Positions 39,153-47,601 of a stretch of DNA of 64,000 nt are shown here, piece after piece. A program made the position numbers and the translations under genes. The notes under the pieces were generated by a model. That model searched no databases. It was not told the origin of the DNA and saw only the letters and a list, made by a program, of their open reading frames with translations. Source of the stretch: Phosphoribacter sp037046615 (GTDB lineage Bacteria > Actinomycetota > Actinomycetes > Actinomycetales > Dermatophilaceae); assembly GCA_037046615.1 (NCBI GenBank), contig JBAOHD010000034.1, positions 1 through 64,000 of the forward strand. Reading direction: 5' to 3'. The number at the start of each line of letters is the position of its first letter. Position 1 is the first letter of the stretch.

Positions 39153-40553
39153 CTAACCCGACAGCGCGACGTGAGCGGGCGGCATACCCGAATCACCACT
39201 CGGTGAGGCGAACGACGGTGGCCACCCGGCTGGCGCCGTGCGATAGCTCTTGCCGGTGGGCGTGGTCGTGACCACCCACGGCGCCGCGGGGTCTCGCGAG
39301 TCCGCCGACTCCTGAGGGTCACCACTGGACGACGACCACCCAGAGGCCTCCTTCACGTGATTGCAGCGTTCGCACAACCCTTGCGCGTTGGCCGGATCGG
39401 TGACGCCCCCGAGTGCATAGGGCCGCGCGTGATCGATGTGGCGGATGGGGGCGCCGCACCATGGCGTGCGACACCACTGATCTCGGGCGATCACCACCTG
39501 TCGCAGGTGCGTCGGGAAGAGCCGTCTTCGTCGATCTGCGTCGCTGATGACCCGGGTCTCGGGTGCGAGATAGAGCCGCCTGATCCAGACCCGTGCCGCG
39601 TCCAGGACACCCGGGTCGTCTCCGGGCGCAACCGACTGGGATGCGGCACCCGCAGCCAGGGTGCGGGCGTGGGTCGCCGGGATCGGGCCGTAGCCACTGA
39701 GGACCGCTGGCGTGTAATCGCCCGCGAACAGGGTGCGATCGGTCATGACGAGACCGATCTCGACGGGGACCGCGGCTGCAGTCGCCTGACCGGTGACGCG
39801 CTCCACCAGCGTGTCGGCCTTGACCTGGTCGGCGCTGCGGGCGTCTCCCTCAGCCCGCGCCGTGCCGGCAGCCGAGTGCAACGCCGCGAAGACGGCCACG
39901 GCCTGGGCTGCTGGCAGCAAGGCCGTGAGATAGGCCATCGTGTCTGGCGCAGGTCGCAAGGTCACCCGGCGTTGGGTCACGGCATACGCCGCACGATCGA
40001 CCACGGATCGCGGATCCAGCTCGTATGCCGCCGCCAACGCCGCCCCGCGCACCTGACGATCCGACATCGACGCGAGCCTGCCTGCGAGCCGGGCATCGAC
40101 GGCCTGCCGGTCGGCCACGCTGAGCACGGCCGTCGCCTGCGCGACGATCATCGCCCGCCACTCCGACACCTCGCCTGCGGACACCGCGGCGAGCGTGTGC
40201 GGCAACTCGTGGACCAGCGCTTTGGCCAACCCCAGAAGGCGACTCCCGCGGGTCGGTGACTCGCGGCGAGCAAGGGCGACCTGCTCGGCGATCCCGACTC
40301 CGACCTTCGCAGCGGGGACTCCCGCCTCGCGCTGCGCCTGCCGCTGGGAGCGGTCGAACTCCACCGCCACCCGGGCCTGCGCGGCAGCGGCGGCCCCCTT
40401 CAACGCCTCCAATGCCGAGATCAACTCGATCCGCGCTCGATCAGCGGACGGGTCCGGCATGAGCCCCCCGGCCCGCAGGGACGGGGCTGGCCCGACGACC
40501 AGCGCGAGACGCGAGATCCACCCCTGCACCTCGTCAACCGTCAGCTCGTCCAT
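39153..40553 (-). CDS. DUF222 (13E12-repeat) HNH endonuclease family protein
   Basis: ATG at 40553 is chosen because GGAAGGGG lies about eight bases upstream; a longer in-frame start (40574) exists. The long DUF222 region includes EVSEWRAMIVAQATAVLSVA and ELDPRSVVDRAAYAVTQRRV. The C-terminal HNH domain reads WCRTPWCGAPIRHIDHARPY then ALGGVTDPANAQGLCERCNH, with CxxPxC, D-H and CxxCN pieces. About 466 residues, intact. Such proteins occur in many paralogous copies in actinobacteria; their function is unknown and some accompany mobile elements. Convergent with bsaP. Confidence 0.9.
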   Translation of the reverse strand: MDELTVDEVQGWISRLALVVGPAPSLRAGGLMPDPSADRARIELISALEALKGAAAAAQARVAVEFDRSQRQAQREAGVPAAKVGVGIAEQVALARRESPTRGSRLLGLAKALVHELPHTLAAVSAGEVSEWRAMIVAQATAVLSVADRQAVDARLAGRLASMSDRQVRGAALAAAYELDPRSVVDRAAYAVTQRRVTLRPAPDTMAYLTALLPAAQAVAVFAALHSAAGTARAEGDARSADQVKADTLVERVTGQATAAAVPVEIGLVMTDRTLFAGDYTPAVLSGYGPIPATHARTLAAGAASQSVAPGDDPGVLDAARVWIRRLYLAPETRVISDADRRRRLFPTHLRQVVIARDQWCRTPWCGAPIRHIDHARPYALGGVTDPANAQGLCERCNHVKEASGWSSSSGDPQESADSRDPAAPWVVTTTPTGKSYRTAPAGWPPSFASPSGDSGMPPAHVALSG

Positions 40554-40652
40554 ATGCGGCCCCTTCCGCCACAACCACTCTATCGGACATCTGTCCTAAA
40601 TACAAGGGGTCACAATGAGAGAGCGGGATTTTAGATCCACGCGAGAGCCCAC

Positions 40653-41849
40653 TCAGCGGGGATAGACCGTGACCTCGGAGGCCTTGACGCTCGCCCAGAT
40701 CAGGTCGTCGACACGCAAGCCCAGCTCGACGACGGCAGCGATGGTGACCTCCGCGACGAGCTCGCCGACCCCAAGGGTCGGGTCGGGAGTCGGCCCCGCA
40801 TCCCCGAAGGCCTGGCCCGGCTCCCAGGCCTGGCCCGCCTCCCGCGGCTCCACTTGTTCGACGCCCAGCCTGACCCGGGCGGTTTGTCCCACGATCTCGA
40901 CCGCGACGACCCGGGTCCGCCACGAGTTGCGCGGCGAACCTCCCGGCCGATCGCGATAGAGCGCGACTGCCCGTGGCGCGAACGCAGCCCAGACCGGACC
41001 GGCATACTCATGTGTCTGACTCGCGATGACCGGCCCACCCGATAGGCGCACACCACCGGAAACGCCCTCTCCGGCATACACATTGAGACCGACGATCTGG
41101 GCGGCGTAGGGGTCGCGCGGCCGCATGACCACCTCGTGGGGCGTGCCTACCTGCCCGACCCGGCCCTGATCGAGGAACACGAGCCGGTCTGCCAGGGTCA
41201 GCGCGTCGAGCGGGTCGTGCGTCACGAGCAGCGTCACCCCGGGGTATGCCGCGAGCCTCCGCCCCAGCACCCCGCGCACCTCCCCGCGCGTGGCCGGGTC
41301 GAGCGCCGCGAGCGGCTCGTCGAGCAGCAGCAGCGCCGGGTCGGTCGCGAGCGCCCGCGCCAACGCGATCCGCTGCGCCTGCCCATGTGACACCTCCGAA
41401 GGACGTCGTCGCGCCAAGTCAGCCACCCCGAGCGCCGCCAGCTCCCGACGCGCCCGCGCCACCGCGTCGGCGCGCGAAGCACCTCGCGACCGGGGCCCGA
41501 AGGCGACGTTCGCCTCAGCCGTGAGATGGGGAAAGAGCAAGGGCTCGGCTAGGACGAGTCCGGTATGCCGCTCGCTCACCTCGAGATTGACACCAGCCGC
41601 GACGTCGGCCCAAGTCACACCGTCAACTCGCACGGCGCCACCGTCAAGCGGGAGCAGGCCCGCAAGGGCCAGAAGCGCGGACGTCTTGCCGGAGCCATTA
41701 GGGCCGAGGATCGCCACGACCTGCCCTGCCTCGGCCCGCAGCGCGACGTCGAGGTCAAACTCCCCGCGCCGGAGGGCGATCCGCGCGTCGAGATAGCTCG
41801 CCACAGACGTCGCCGAAGCATTAGCCCCAGATCTCGCCGGAGAGGTCAC
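40653..41849 (-). CDS. modC: Molybdate ABC transporter ATP-binding protein
   Basis: GTG at 41849 overlaps the modB stop (GTGA) and has GGAGG upstream. About 398 residues. Walker A GPNGSGKTSALLALAG; signature SEVSHGQAQRIALARALA, with SHGQ in place of SGGQ, a variant seen in actinobacterial ModC-like proteins; Walker B PALLLLDEPLAALDPATRG; H-loop LLVTHDPLDALTLADRLVFL. The C-terminal region has a MOP/TOBE-like anion-binding fold (VEIVGQTARVRLGVEQVEPR, LRVDDLIWASVKASEVTVYP). It powers molybdate or tungstate import. Confidence 0.92.
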   Translation of the reverse strand: MTSPARSGANASATSVASYLDARIALRRGEFDLDVALRAEAGQVVAILGPNGSGKTSALLALAGLLPLDGGAVRVDGVTWADVAAGVNLEVSERHTGLVLAEPLLFPHLTAEANVAFGPRSRGASRADAVARARRELAALGVADLARRRPSEVSHGQAQRIALARALATDPALLLLDEPLAALDPATRGEVRGVLGRRLAAYPGVTLLVTHDPLDALTLADRLVFLDQGRVGQVGTPHEVVMRPRDPYAAQIVGLNVYAGEGVSGGVRLSGGPVIASQTHEYAGPVWAAFAPRAVALYRDRPGGSPRNSWRTRVVAVEIVGQTARVRLGVEQVEPREAGQAWEPGQAFGDAGPTPDPTLGVGELVAEVTIAAVVELGLRVDDLIWASVKASEVTVYPR

Positions 41850-42640
41850 CGAAGCCACCTCCCCCGGAGCGTGCCGAGGACACCCACGCACACGAGGAGC
41901 ATGACGACGCTCAGCGCGAGCGCCACCTCCGGGTCACTGTCGAGGGCGACGTAGACCGCCAGCGGCGCCGTCTGGGTCGTGCCCGTGAAGTTGCCGGCGA
42001 AGGTGATCGTCGCCCCGAACTCCCCTACCGCGCGCGCCCACGCCAGTGCCGCCCCCGCCGCGATGCCGGGCCAGGCCATCGGCACGGCCACTCTGGCGAA
42101 GACCCGCATCGGGCGGGCCCCGAGCGTCGCCGCGATCTGGTCGTATCGCCCGTCGACCGAGCGCATCGATCCCTCGACCGCCACGACGTAGAACGGCAAC
42201 GACACGAACACTTGCGCCAGCACGACCGCCACCGGCGTGAAGGGCACGCTGACGCCGAAGAGGTGGGCGACCGGCATACCGACGATTCCGTTGCGGCCGT
42301 AGGCCATCAGCAGAGCGACGCCGCCGACGACCGGGGGCAGCACCAGGGGCACGGTGACGACCGCCCGCACCCATCCAGCCCAGCGGCTGCGCGACCGGGC
42401 GAGCAACCACGCCAGCGGGGTGCCAAGGGAAATGGCGATCCCGGTCGTCACGGCTGTCGTGATCAGCGACAAGCGCACCGCTGGCCATACCGTCGGGCTG
42501 GCGAGCCGCCCCGGCAGACCCGGCCAGTCGACGCGCAGGAGCAGGGCCACGAGGGGCAGCCCGATCAGGGCAACCGCCAGGGCACCGAGGGCACCGAGCG
42601 GCACGAGGCGCGCGCGACCGCGCTGGAAGCGGGAGGTCAC
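41846..42640 (-). CDS. modB: Molybdate ABC transporter permease
   Basis: GTG at 42640 overlaps the modA stop by GTGA. About 264 residues with six membrane helices. Motifs: AVRLSLITTAVTTGIAISLG with TPLAWLLARSR, VLPPVVGGVALLMAYGRNGI, the EAA loop DQIAATLGARPMRVFARVAV and the ModB-typical LAWARAVGEFGATITFAGNF. It forms the membrane channel between ModA and ModC. Intact. Confidence 0.95.
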   Translation of the reverse strand: MTSRFQRGRARLVPLGALGALAVALIGLPLVALLLRVDWPGLPGRLASPTVWPAVRLSLITTAVTTGIAISLGTPLAWLLARSRSRWAGWVRAVVTVPLVLPPVVGGVALLMAYGRNGIVGMPVAHLFGVSVPFTPVAVVLAQVFVSLPFYVVAVEGSMRSVDGRYDQIAATLGARPMRVFARVAVPMAWPGIAAGAALAWARAVGEFGATITFAGNFTGTTQTAPLAVYVALDSDPEVALALSVVMLLVCVGVLGTLRGRWLR

Positions 42641-43435
42641 GGCATACCGAATCCGGCTGCCGCCCACACCGGCCGCGCCTGCGGACTGCCAAGCACGGCC
42701 GCGAAGGCTCCTGCCTCGGGCGAGTCAGTCAGGCGGACGAGCGGGTAGGTCAGGGTGACGTTGTGCTCGGGAGGGATGGGTATGCCGTGCACCGCACCGC
42801 CGGCACTGACGACATCGGAGCGGTAGACGATCGCCGCGTCGACCTCACCGAGGCGCACCTTGGCGAGCGTGGCGCGGGCGTCGAGTTCGCGTGACACGAA
42901 GTGGGCGGTCACACCCGCCTTGGCGAGGACGGCGTCGGCGGCAGCCCCGCACGGGGCGGAGGGCACGCAGGCCACGACTTTCACATCGGCCGACCCCAAG
43001 CCGGCCAGCCCCGCCAGAAGCTGCGGGATTGCTTGGTGGAGTGGCGATTTCGAGGGAGTTGGTGGCGACGACGACCGTCGGTCGGCGTCGCGCAGCGGGC
43101 GACAGCCCGGCCAGCACCGCTTCCCCTGCCGTCACGACGAGATCCGCCGGAGCACCGGCGGCGACCTGTGCAACGAGCGTCGCACTGGAACCGCCGCTGA
43201 CCCGCACCGTCACCGCCGGGTGGCTCGCCTCGAAGGCTGTCGCGAGCTGCTGCACCGGTGCCACCGCCGACGAGGCGACGAGGACGGTCACGGACGCCCG
43301 CTCGCCCGAGCCCGAGCCCAAGCCCAAGCCCGAGCCCGGTGCGCCCGGCGCCGACGTCGCGGGCCCGCAGCCAGCGACCGTCAGCGCGAGCGCGGCAACG
43401 GCGGCCCCGAACGCGGCGCGCACAGCACGAGTCAC
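42637..43435 (-). CDS. modA: Molybdate-binding lipoprotein, one frameshift
   Basis: GTG at 43435 gives a lipoprotein signal ending ALTVAGC. A Gly/Ser-rich linker follows, then SVTVLVASSAVAPVQQLATA, SGGSSATLVAQVAAGAPADL and VVTAGEAVLAGL, typical of ModA. After a break near 43035 it reads CVPSAPCGAAADAVLAKAGV, KVRLGEVDAAIVYRSDVVSA and a normal C-terminus. It binds molybdate outside the membrane. First gene of modABC and divergent from bioA, with only about 32 bases between starts, so control regions must overlap. Confidence 0.9.
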
Positions 43436-43467
43436 GTTCGCGACGCTAGCAGCGGCACACTAGGCGG

Positions 43468-44817
43468 GTGACCGACGAGCCCCTCACCGACAGCCGGTTG
43501 GGCGACCTGCTCGCCTTCGACCGGGCACATGTGTGGCACCCCTACTCGTCCGCGCTCACGCCCCAGGACCCCTACCTCGTCGAGTCGGCCGCCGGCGTGC
43601 GCCTGCGCCTGCGACTCCCCGACGGCTCGACCCGCGAGTGCATCGACGCGATGTCCTCCTGGTGGTGCGCGATCCACGGGTATGCCGTGCCCGAGCTCGA
43701 CGCTGCCGCCCGGTCCCAGCTCGACCGGATGTCGCACGTGATGTTCGGCGGGCTCACGCACGAGCCGGCCATCGCGTTGGCGCGCCGCCTCGTCGACGTG
43801 GCCCCGCGGCATACCGGCGATCGAGTCGACGCACGTTCCCCGCTCCAGCACGTCTTCTTCGCCGACTCGGGCTCGGTCGCGATCGAGGTCGCGATGAAGA
43901 TGGCCCTCCAGGTGCACGTCGCGGACGGCCGCCCGAGGCGCCGGTTCTTCACGATCCGCGGTGGCTATCACGGCGACACTTTCTCGCCCATGTCGGTGAC
44001 CGACCCCGACGGTGGGATGCACAGCCTGTGGCGCGGCATCTTGCCCGAGCACGTCTTCGCTCCACACCCGCCCGCCCCTGGCGAGGACCTCACCGGATGG
44101 GAGAGCCAGACCCGGGCGCTGTATGCCGCCCACGCCGCCGATATCGCGGCCGTCATCGTCGAGCCGATCCTCCAAGGGCGCCGGCGGAATGCACCTTCCA
44201 CGACCCCGACCGTCGTGCAGGTGCTGGCCGAGCTCGCCCGGGAGTCGGGGGCGCTCGTGCATTTTCGACGAGATCGCGACCGGGTTCGGCCGGACCGGCA
44301 CGATGTGGGGCGCCGACCAAGCGGGCGTGGTCGCCCGACGTCTCGTGCGGTCGGCAAGGCACTGACCGGTGGCTATCTCACCCTGTCGGCGGTGCTGTGC
44401 ACGACCGACGTCGCCGCGCGGGTCAGCGGCGGCGAGGCCGGCGGCCTCATGCACGGACCAACGTTCATGGCCAACCCGCTCGCCTGCGCGATCGCCGGCG
44501 CCAGCCTTGACCTCCTCGCGCGCGACCCGGATCTGACGCACGTGGCGCGGATCGGGCGCGCTCTGACGGCAGGGCTCGCCCCCGCTCGCGCCCTCGACTC
44601 GGTGCGCGACGTGCGGGTGCGCGGCGCCGTCGGTGTGATCCAGCTGCGAGAACCGGTGCGTGGCACCCAGATCGCGGCGTATGCCGTGGATCGCGGCGTC
44701 TGGGTGCGCCCCTTCCGCGACCTCGTCTACACGATGCCGCCCTACGTCACGACCGACGAAGATCTCTCGACCCTGACCGGGGCGCTCGTCGACGCGGTCG
44801 CCGCCGTCCACGGGTGA
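43468..44817 (+). CDS. bioA: Adenosylmethionine-8-amino-7-oxononanoate aminotransferase, compensating frameshifts
   Basis: GTG at 43468 gives 449 codons. VWHPYSSALTPQDPYLVESA, the BioA-specific MSSWWCAIHGYAVPELDAAA, FADSGSVAIEVAMKMALQ and RGGYHGDTFSPMSVTD are intact. Between 44,180 and 44,345 the frame changes: pieces of GAGGMHF, IFDEIATGFGRTGTMWGADQ (with the PLP Asp) and AVGKALTGGYLTLSAVLC (Lys anchoring PLP) lie in different frames, and the net length returns to frame. It makes 7,8-diaminopelargonate from KAPA in biotin synthesis. First gene of bioA-bioF-bioD. Confidence 0.93.
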   Translation: MTDEPLTDSRLGDLLAFDRAHVWHPYSSALTPQDPYLVESAAGVRLRLRLPDGSTRECIDAMSSWWCAIHGYAVPELDAAARSQLDRMSHVMFGGLTHEPAIALARRLVDVAPRHTGDRVDARSPLQHVFFADSGSVAIEVAMKMALQVHVADGRPRRRFFTIRGGYHGDTFSPMSVTDPDGGMHSLWRGILPEHVFAPHPPAPGEDLTGWESQTRALYAAHAADIAAVIVEPILQGRRRNAPSTTPTVVQVLAELARESGALVHFRRDRDRVRPDRHDVGRRPSGRGRPTSRAVGKALTGGYLTLSAVLCTTDVAARVSGGEAGGLMHGPTFMANPLACAIAGASLDLLARDPDLTHVARIGRALTAGLAPARALDSVRDVRVRGAVGVIQLREPVRGTQIAAYAVDRGVWVRPFRDLVYTMPPYVTTDEDLSTLTGALVDAVAAVHG

Positions 44818-44835
44818 AGTGGGAAGATCGCCCCC

Positions 44836-45954
44836 GTGACTGCCTTCCAGGACTGGCTCGCCGCTGCTGCGCAGCGTCGTCAGGAGCTTGGGCTCGTCCG
44901 GGCGACGCCGGTCATGGATCCGGCGCACCCGATGCTCGACCTCGCCGGCAACGACTACCTCGGCCTGCGCACCGACCCTCGCGTCATCGCGGGCGCGGTG
45001 GCGGCTGCGACGGCATACGGCGGCGGCGCGGGTGCCTCGCGCCTCGTGACCGGCACCCTCCCGATCCACGCCGAGCTCGAGACCGCGCTGTGTGACTTCA
45101 CCGGCGCTCCGGCCGGGCTGGTCTTCTCGACCGGGTATGCCGCCAATCTCGCCGCCCTGACCGCCCTCACCGACGCGGACACGCTCGTCGTCAGCGACGC
45201 CCACGTCCATGCCTCCCTTGTCGACGCGGCCCGTCTCTCTCGCGCCACCGTTGCCGTCGCCCGACACAACGACGTCGCCCATGTGATCGAGGTGCTCGAC
45301 GCCTCCCCGCTGCCGCGCGCGATGGTCGTCGTCGAATCGGTCTACTCGGTCCTCGGCGACGCCGCCCCCATGGCTGCACTCGCCGAGGTATGCCGCGCCC
45401 GCGGGGCCGTCCTCGTCGTCGACGAGGCCCACGCCATCGGGGTCAACGGAGTCGGCGGTCGAGGTCTCGCCGCCGAGCTGGGCCTCACCTCCGAGCCTGA
45501 TGTCGTCGTCACCCTCACCCTCTCCAAATCGCTTGCCTCCCAAGGTGGTGCCGTCCTCGCAAGCACCGAGGTCCGCGACCACCTCGTCAACTCGGCGCGA
45601 TCGTTCATCTACGACACGGGTCTTGCGCCGGCCGCTGCCGGAGCTGCCCTGGCGGCTCTCGACGTGCTCCGCGCGACCCCCGCGCTGGCAGCGAAGGTGC
45701 GCCACAACAGCGACCTCCTCGCGACGGCCTGCGCGGTGGACCCGGTCGCCGGTGCCGTCCTCTCGGTCGTCATGCCCGGCCCCGACGAAGCCCTGGCGGC
45801 GGTCGCGGAAGCGGCACAGCACGGCATACGGATCGGGTGTTTCCGGCCCCCGTCGACCCCAGATGGGACATCGCGGCTGCGGCTGACCGCGCACGCCCAT
45901 CACGAGGACCTCACCGCCGCCTGCGATCTCCTGGCAGAGCTGACCCGTGGCTGA
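44836..45954 (+). CDS. bioF: 8-amino-7-oxononanoate synthase
   Basis: A 372-residue intact PLP enzyme: LDLAGNDYLGLRTDPRVIAG, GAGASRLVTGTLPIHAELE, VVDEAHAIGVNGVGGRG (Asp/His of the PLP pocket) and TLTLSKSLASQGGAVLAS (PLP Lys). It condenses pimeloyl-CoA or pimeloyl-ACP with alanine. The gene starts with GTG 18 bases after bioA and overlaps bioD by eight bases. Confidence 0.96.
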   Translation: MTAFQDWLAAAAQRRQELGLVRATPVMDPAHPMLDLAGNDYLGLRTDPRVIAGAVAAATAYGGGAGASRLVTGTLPIHAELETALCDFTGAPAGLVFSTGYAANLAALTALTDADTLVVSDAHVHASLVDAARLSRATVAVARHNDVAHVIEVLDASPLPRAMVVVESVYSVLGDAAPMAALAEVCRARGAVLVVDEAHAIGVNGVGGRGLAAELGLTSEPDVVVTLTLSKSLASQGGAVLASTEVRDHLVNSARSFIYDTGLAPAAAGAALAALDVLRATPALAAKVRHNSDLLATACAVDPVAGAVLSVVMPGPDEALAAVAEAAQHGIRIGCFRPPSTPDGTSRLRLTAHAHHEDLTAACDLLAELTRG

Positions 45955-46675
45955 CCCGCTCTCGCTGCCCGCCGTCGTCCTCGTGACCGGCACCGGCACC
46001 GGGGTCGGCAAGACCGTCGCGACCGCTGCCCTAGCGGCCATGATCCTCGACCGCAGCCCCAGCACCCGCGTCGCCGTCGTCAAGCCCGCCCAGACCGGCG
46101 TCGCCCCTGGCCAACCAGGGGATCTCGATGAGGTATGCCGACTCGTCGGCCCGAGCGAGCGCGTCACCTATCGCGAGTTCGTCCGACTCCGCGACCCGCT
46201 GGCTCCGGCCGCCGCCGCCCGCCGCGAAGGCGTCACGCTGCCGCCGGTCGCGAGGTGGGTCGGCCCGGTCACCGACCTTGCCGCAGCCCACGACGTCGTC
46301 CTGGTCGAGGGTGCTGGTGGGCTGCTCGTCGAGCTCGATTCCCGCGGCGGCACGCTCGCCGACCTCGCGGTTGCCTTGCGCTACAAGGGGATCAGCGCCG
46401 GCGCTGTCATCGTGGCCGGGCCGGGCCTCGGCACCCTCAACCACACCGCCCTCACCGCGGAAGCGTTGGCGCGGCGCGGCATACCGCTGCTCGGAGTCAT
46501 CGTCGGCACCTGGCCGCAGTCTCCGCACGAGCCCGACCTGGCCATGCAGGAAAACCTCACCGACCTGCCCAAGGCCGCGCGCGCCCCGATCGTGGGCCGC
46601 ATCGCCGACCGCGCCGGGTCTCTCTCGAGCGTGGATTTCCGACGCGCAGTCGCAACCTGGCTCACTGTCGGCTGA
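45947..46675 (+). CDS. bioD: Dethiobiotin synthetase
   Basis: 242 residues, intact. P-loop VTGTGTGVGKTVATAALAAM; KPAQTGVAPGQPGDLDEV substrate region; VLVEGAGGLLVELDSRGGTL; GPGLGTLNHTALTAEALARR. It closes the ureido ring of dethiobiotin with CO2 and ATP. GTG start overlaps the bioF end. No bioC/bioH-like pimelate genes are present in the window. Confidence 0.95.
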   Translation: MADPLSLPAVVLVTGTGTGVGKTVATAALAAMILDRSPSTRVAVVKPAQTGVAPGQPGDLDEVCRLVGPSERVTYREFVRLRDPLAPAAAARREGVTLPPVARWVGPVTDLAAAHDVVLVEGAGGLLVELDSRGGTLADLAVALRYKGISAGAVIVAGPGLGTLNHTALTAEALARRGIPLLGVIVGTWPQSPHEPDLAMQENLTDLPKAARAPIVGRIADRAGSLSSVDFRRAVATWLTVG

Positions 46676-46701
46676 CCGTCGCCGTGGGGTTGAATGGCCC
46701 C

Positions 46702-47199
46702 ATGAGCGTTCCCTATCGCATCGCCGTCGTGTGCACCGGCAACATCTGCCGCTCCCCCATGGGCGAGATCGTGCTGCGCCAGCTGCTCGACGACGCCGAC
46801 GTCGAGGGCGTCGAGGTGAGTTCGGCGGGCACCGCCGGCTGGCACATCGGTGACGGCGCCGACCGCCGCGCGCTGCGGTTGATGCGCTCCCGCGGATACG
46901 ACGGGTCGGAGCACCGGGCGCGCCAGTTCACCCCAGGATGGTTCGCCCAACTCGACCTCGTCCTCGCCGCCGACGAAGGCCACCGCACCCAGTTGCTCGG
47001 GATGGCATCCACCGACGCCGACCGCGCCAAGGTGCGGCTGCTGCGCGAGTTCGACCACGAGGCGGTCGCCGCGGGCACTCTCGACATCGACGACCCCTAC
47101 TACGGCGAATACGCCGACTTCGAGCGCTGCCTCGCCGAGGTCGAGGCCGCGTGCAGGGGCGTCGTCGCCCATGTGCAGACGGTCCGAGCGAAGGGATGA
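46702..47199 (+). CDS. Low-molecular-weight protein-tyrosine phosphatase
   Basis: A 165-residue intact protein. The N-terminus MSVPYRIAVVCTGNICRSPM has the catalytic C-x5-R loop (Cys11 to Arg17). VSSAGTAGWHIGDGADRRAL and the general-acid Asp loop DIDDPYYGEYADFERCLAEV complete the family pattern. It dephosphorylates tyrosine on cytoplasmic or exported targets. The stop overlaps the next gene's start (ATGA). Confidence 0.93.
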   Translation: MSVPYRIAVVCTGNICRSPMGEIVLRQLLDDADVEGVEVSSAGTAGWHIGDGADRRALRLMRSRGYDGSEHRARQFTPGWFAQLDLVLAADEGHRTQLLGMASTDADRAKVRLLREFDHEAVAAGTLDIDDPYYGEYADFERCLAEVEAACRGVVAHVQTVRAKG

Positions 47200-47567
47200 C
47201 CCCGCCGCCGACGCCGCCGACGCCGCCACGGATCGGCACGCCCCTCGTCGCGCTGACGATCGTGCTGTGCTTCATCACCGGAGTGCTCGGAGGGTGCCTC
47301 TCGCTGCTCGGGATGTTTTCCCTCATGGGAGCCGACGGCTGCAGCACATCCCCCGACCCGGCCCGCTGCGAGTCCGCGGTCAATGTGGCCGCGGCCATCG
47401 CCGTCGTCACCCCGGCTGTCGTGTCGATCGCCGCGATCGTCATGGGCATCGTCGGGCTCAGCCGTCGCCGCCGCCGGGCGTGGGTCTATCCCGCGGCCGC
47501 CCTCCCGGTCCTGCTGCTCGTCTTCCCGCTCGTGAGTTTGGTCTACCGCACCCTCGCCCCTGCCTGA
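47196..47567 (+). CDS. Small membrane protein of unknown function
   Basis: 123 residues. After a Pro/Thr-rich start come helices IVLCFITGVLGGCLSLLGMF, VNVAAAIAVVTPAVVSIAAI with VMGIVGL, and VYPAAALPVLLLVFPLVSLV, separated by a Cys-containing outer loop (GADGCSTSPDPARCES) and a basic inner loop (SRRRRR). No family is recognised. It is translationally coupled to the phosphatase gene and lies 34 bases before purB. Confidence 0.75.
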   Translation: MTPPPTPPTPPRIGTPLVALTIVLCFITGVLGGCLSLLGMFSLMGADGCSTSPDPARCESAVNVAAAIAVVTPAVVSIAAIVMGIVGLSRRRRRAWVYPAAALPVLLLVFPLVSLVYRTLAPA

Positions 47568-47601
47568 GTCCCACCTCCCCGGGGTCTGGGAGGATGGCCG
47601 C

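Noticed and set aside
39153..40553. DUF222-HNH gene as evidence of an integrated mobile element
   Set aside because: No flanking repeats, integrase or tRNA; such genes are common in actinobacterial chromosomes.
43432..46167. 911-codon reverse-strand ORF opposite bioA and bioF
   Set aside because: Mirror frame of two well-supported biotin genes, without motifs or a ribosome site.
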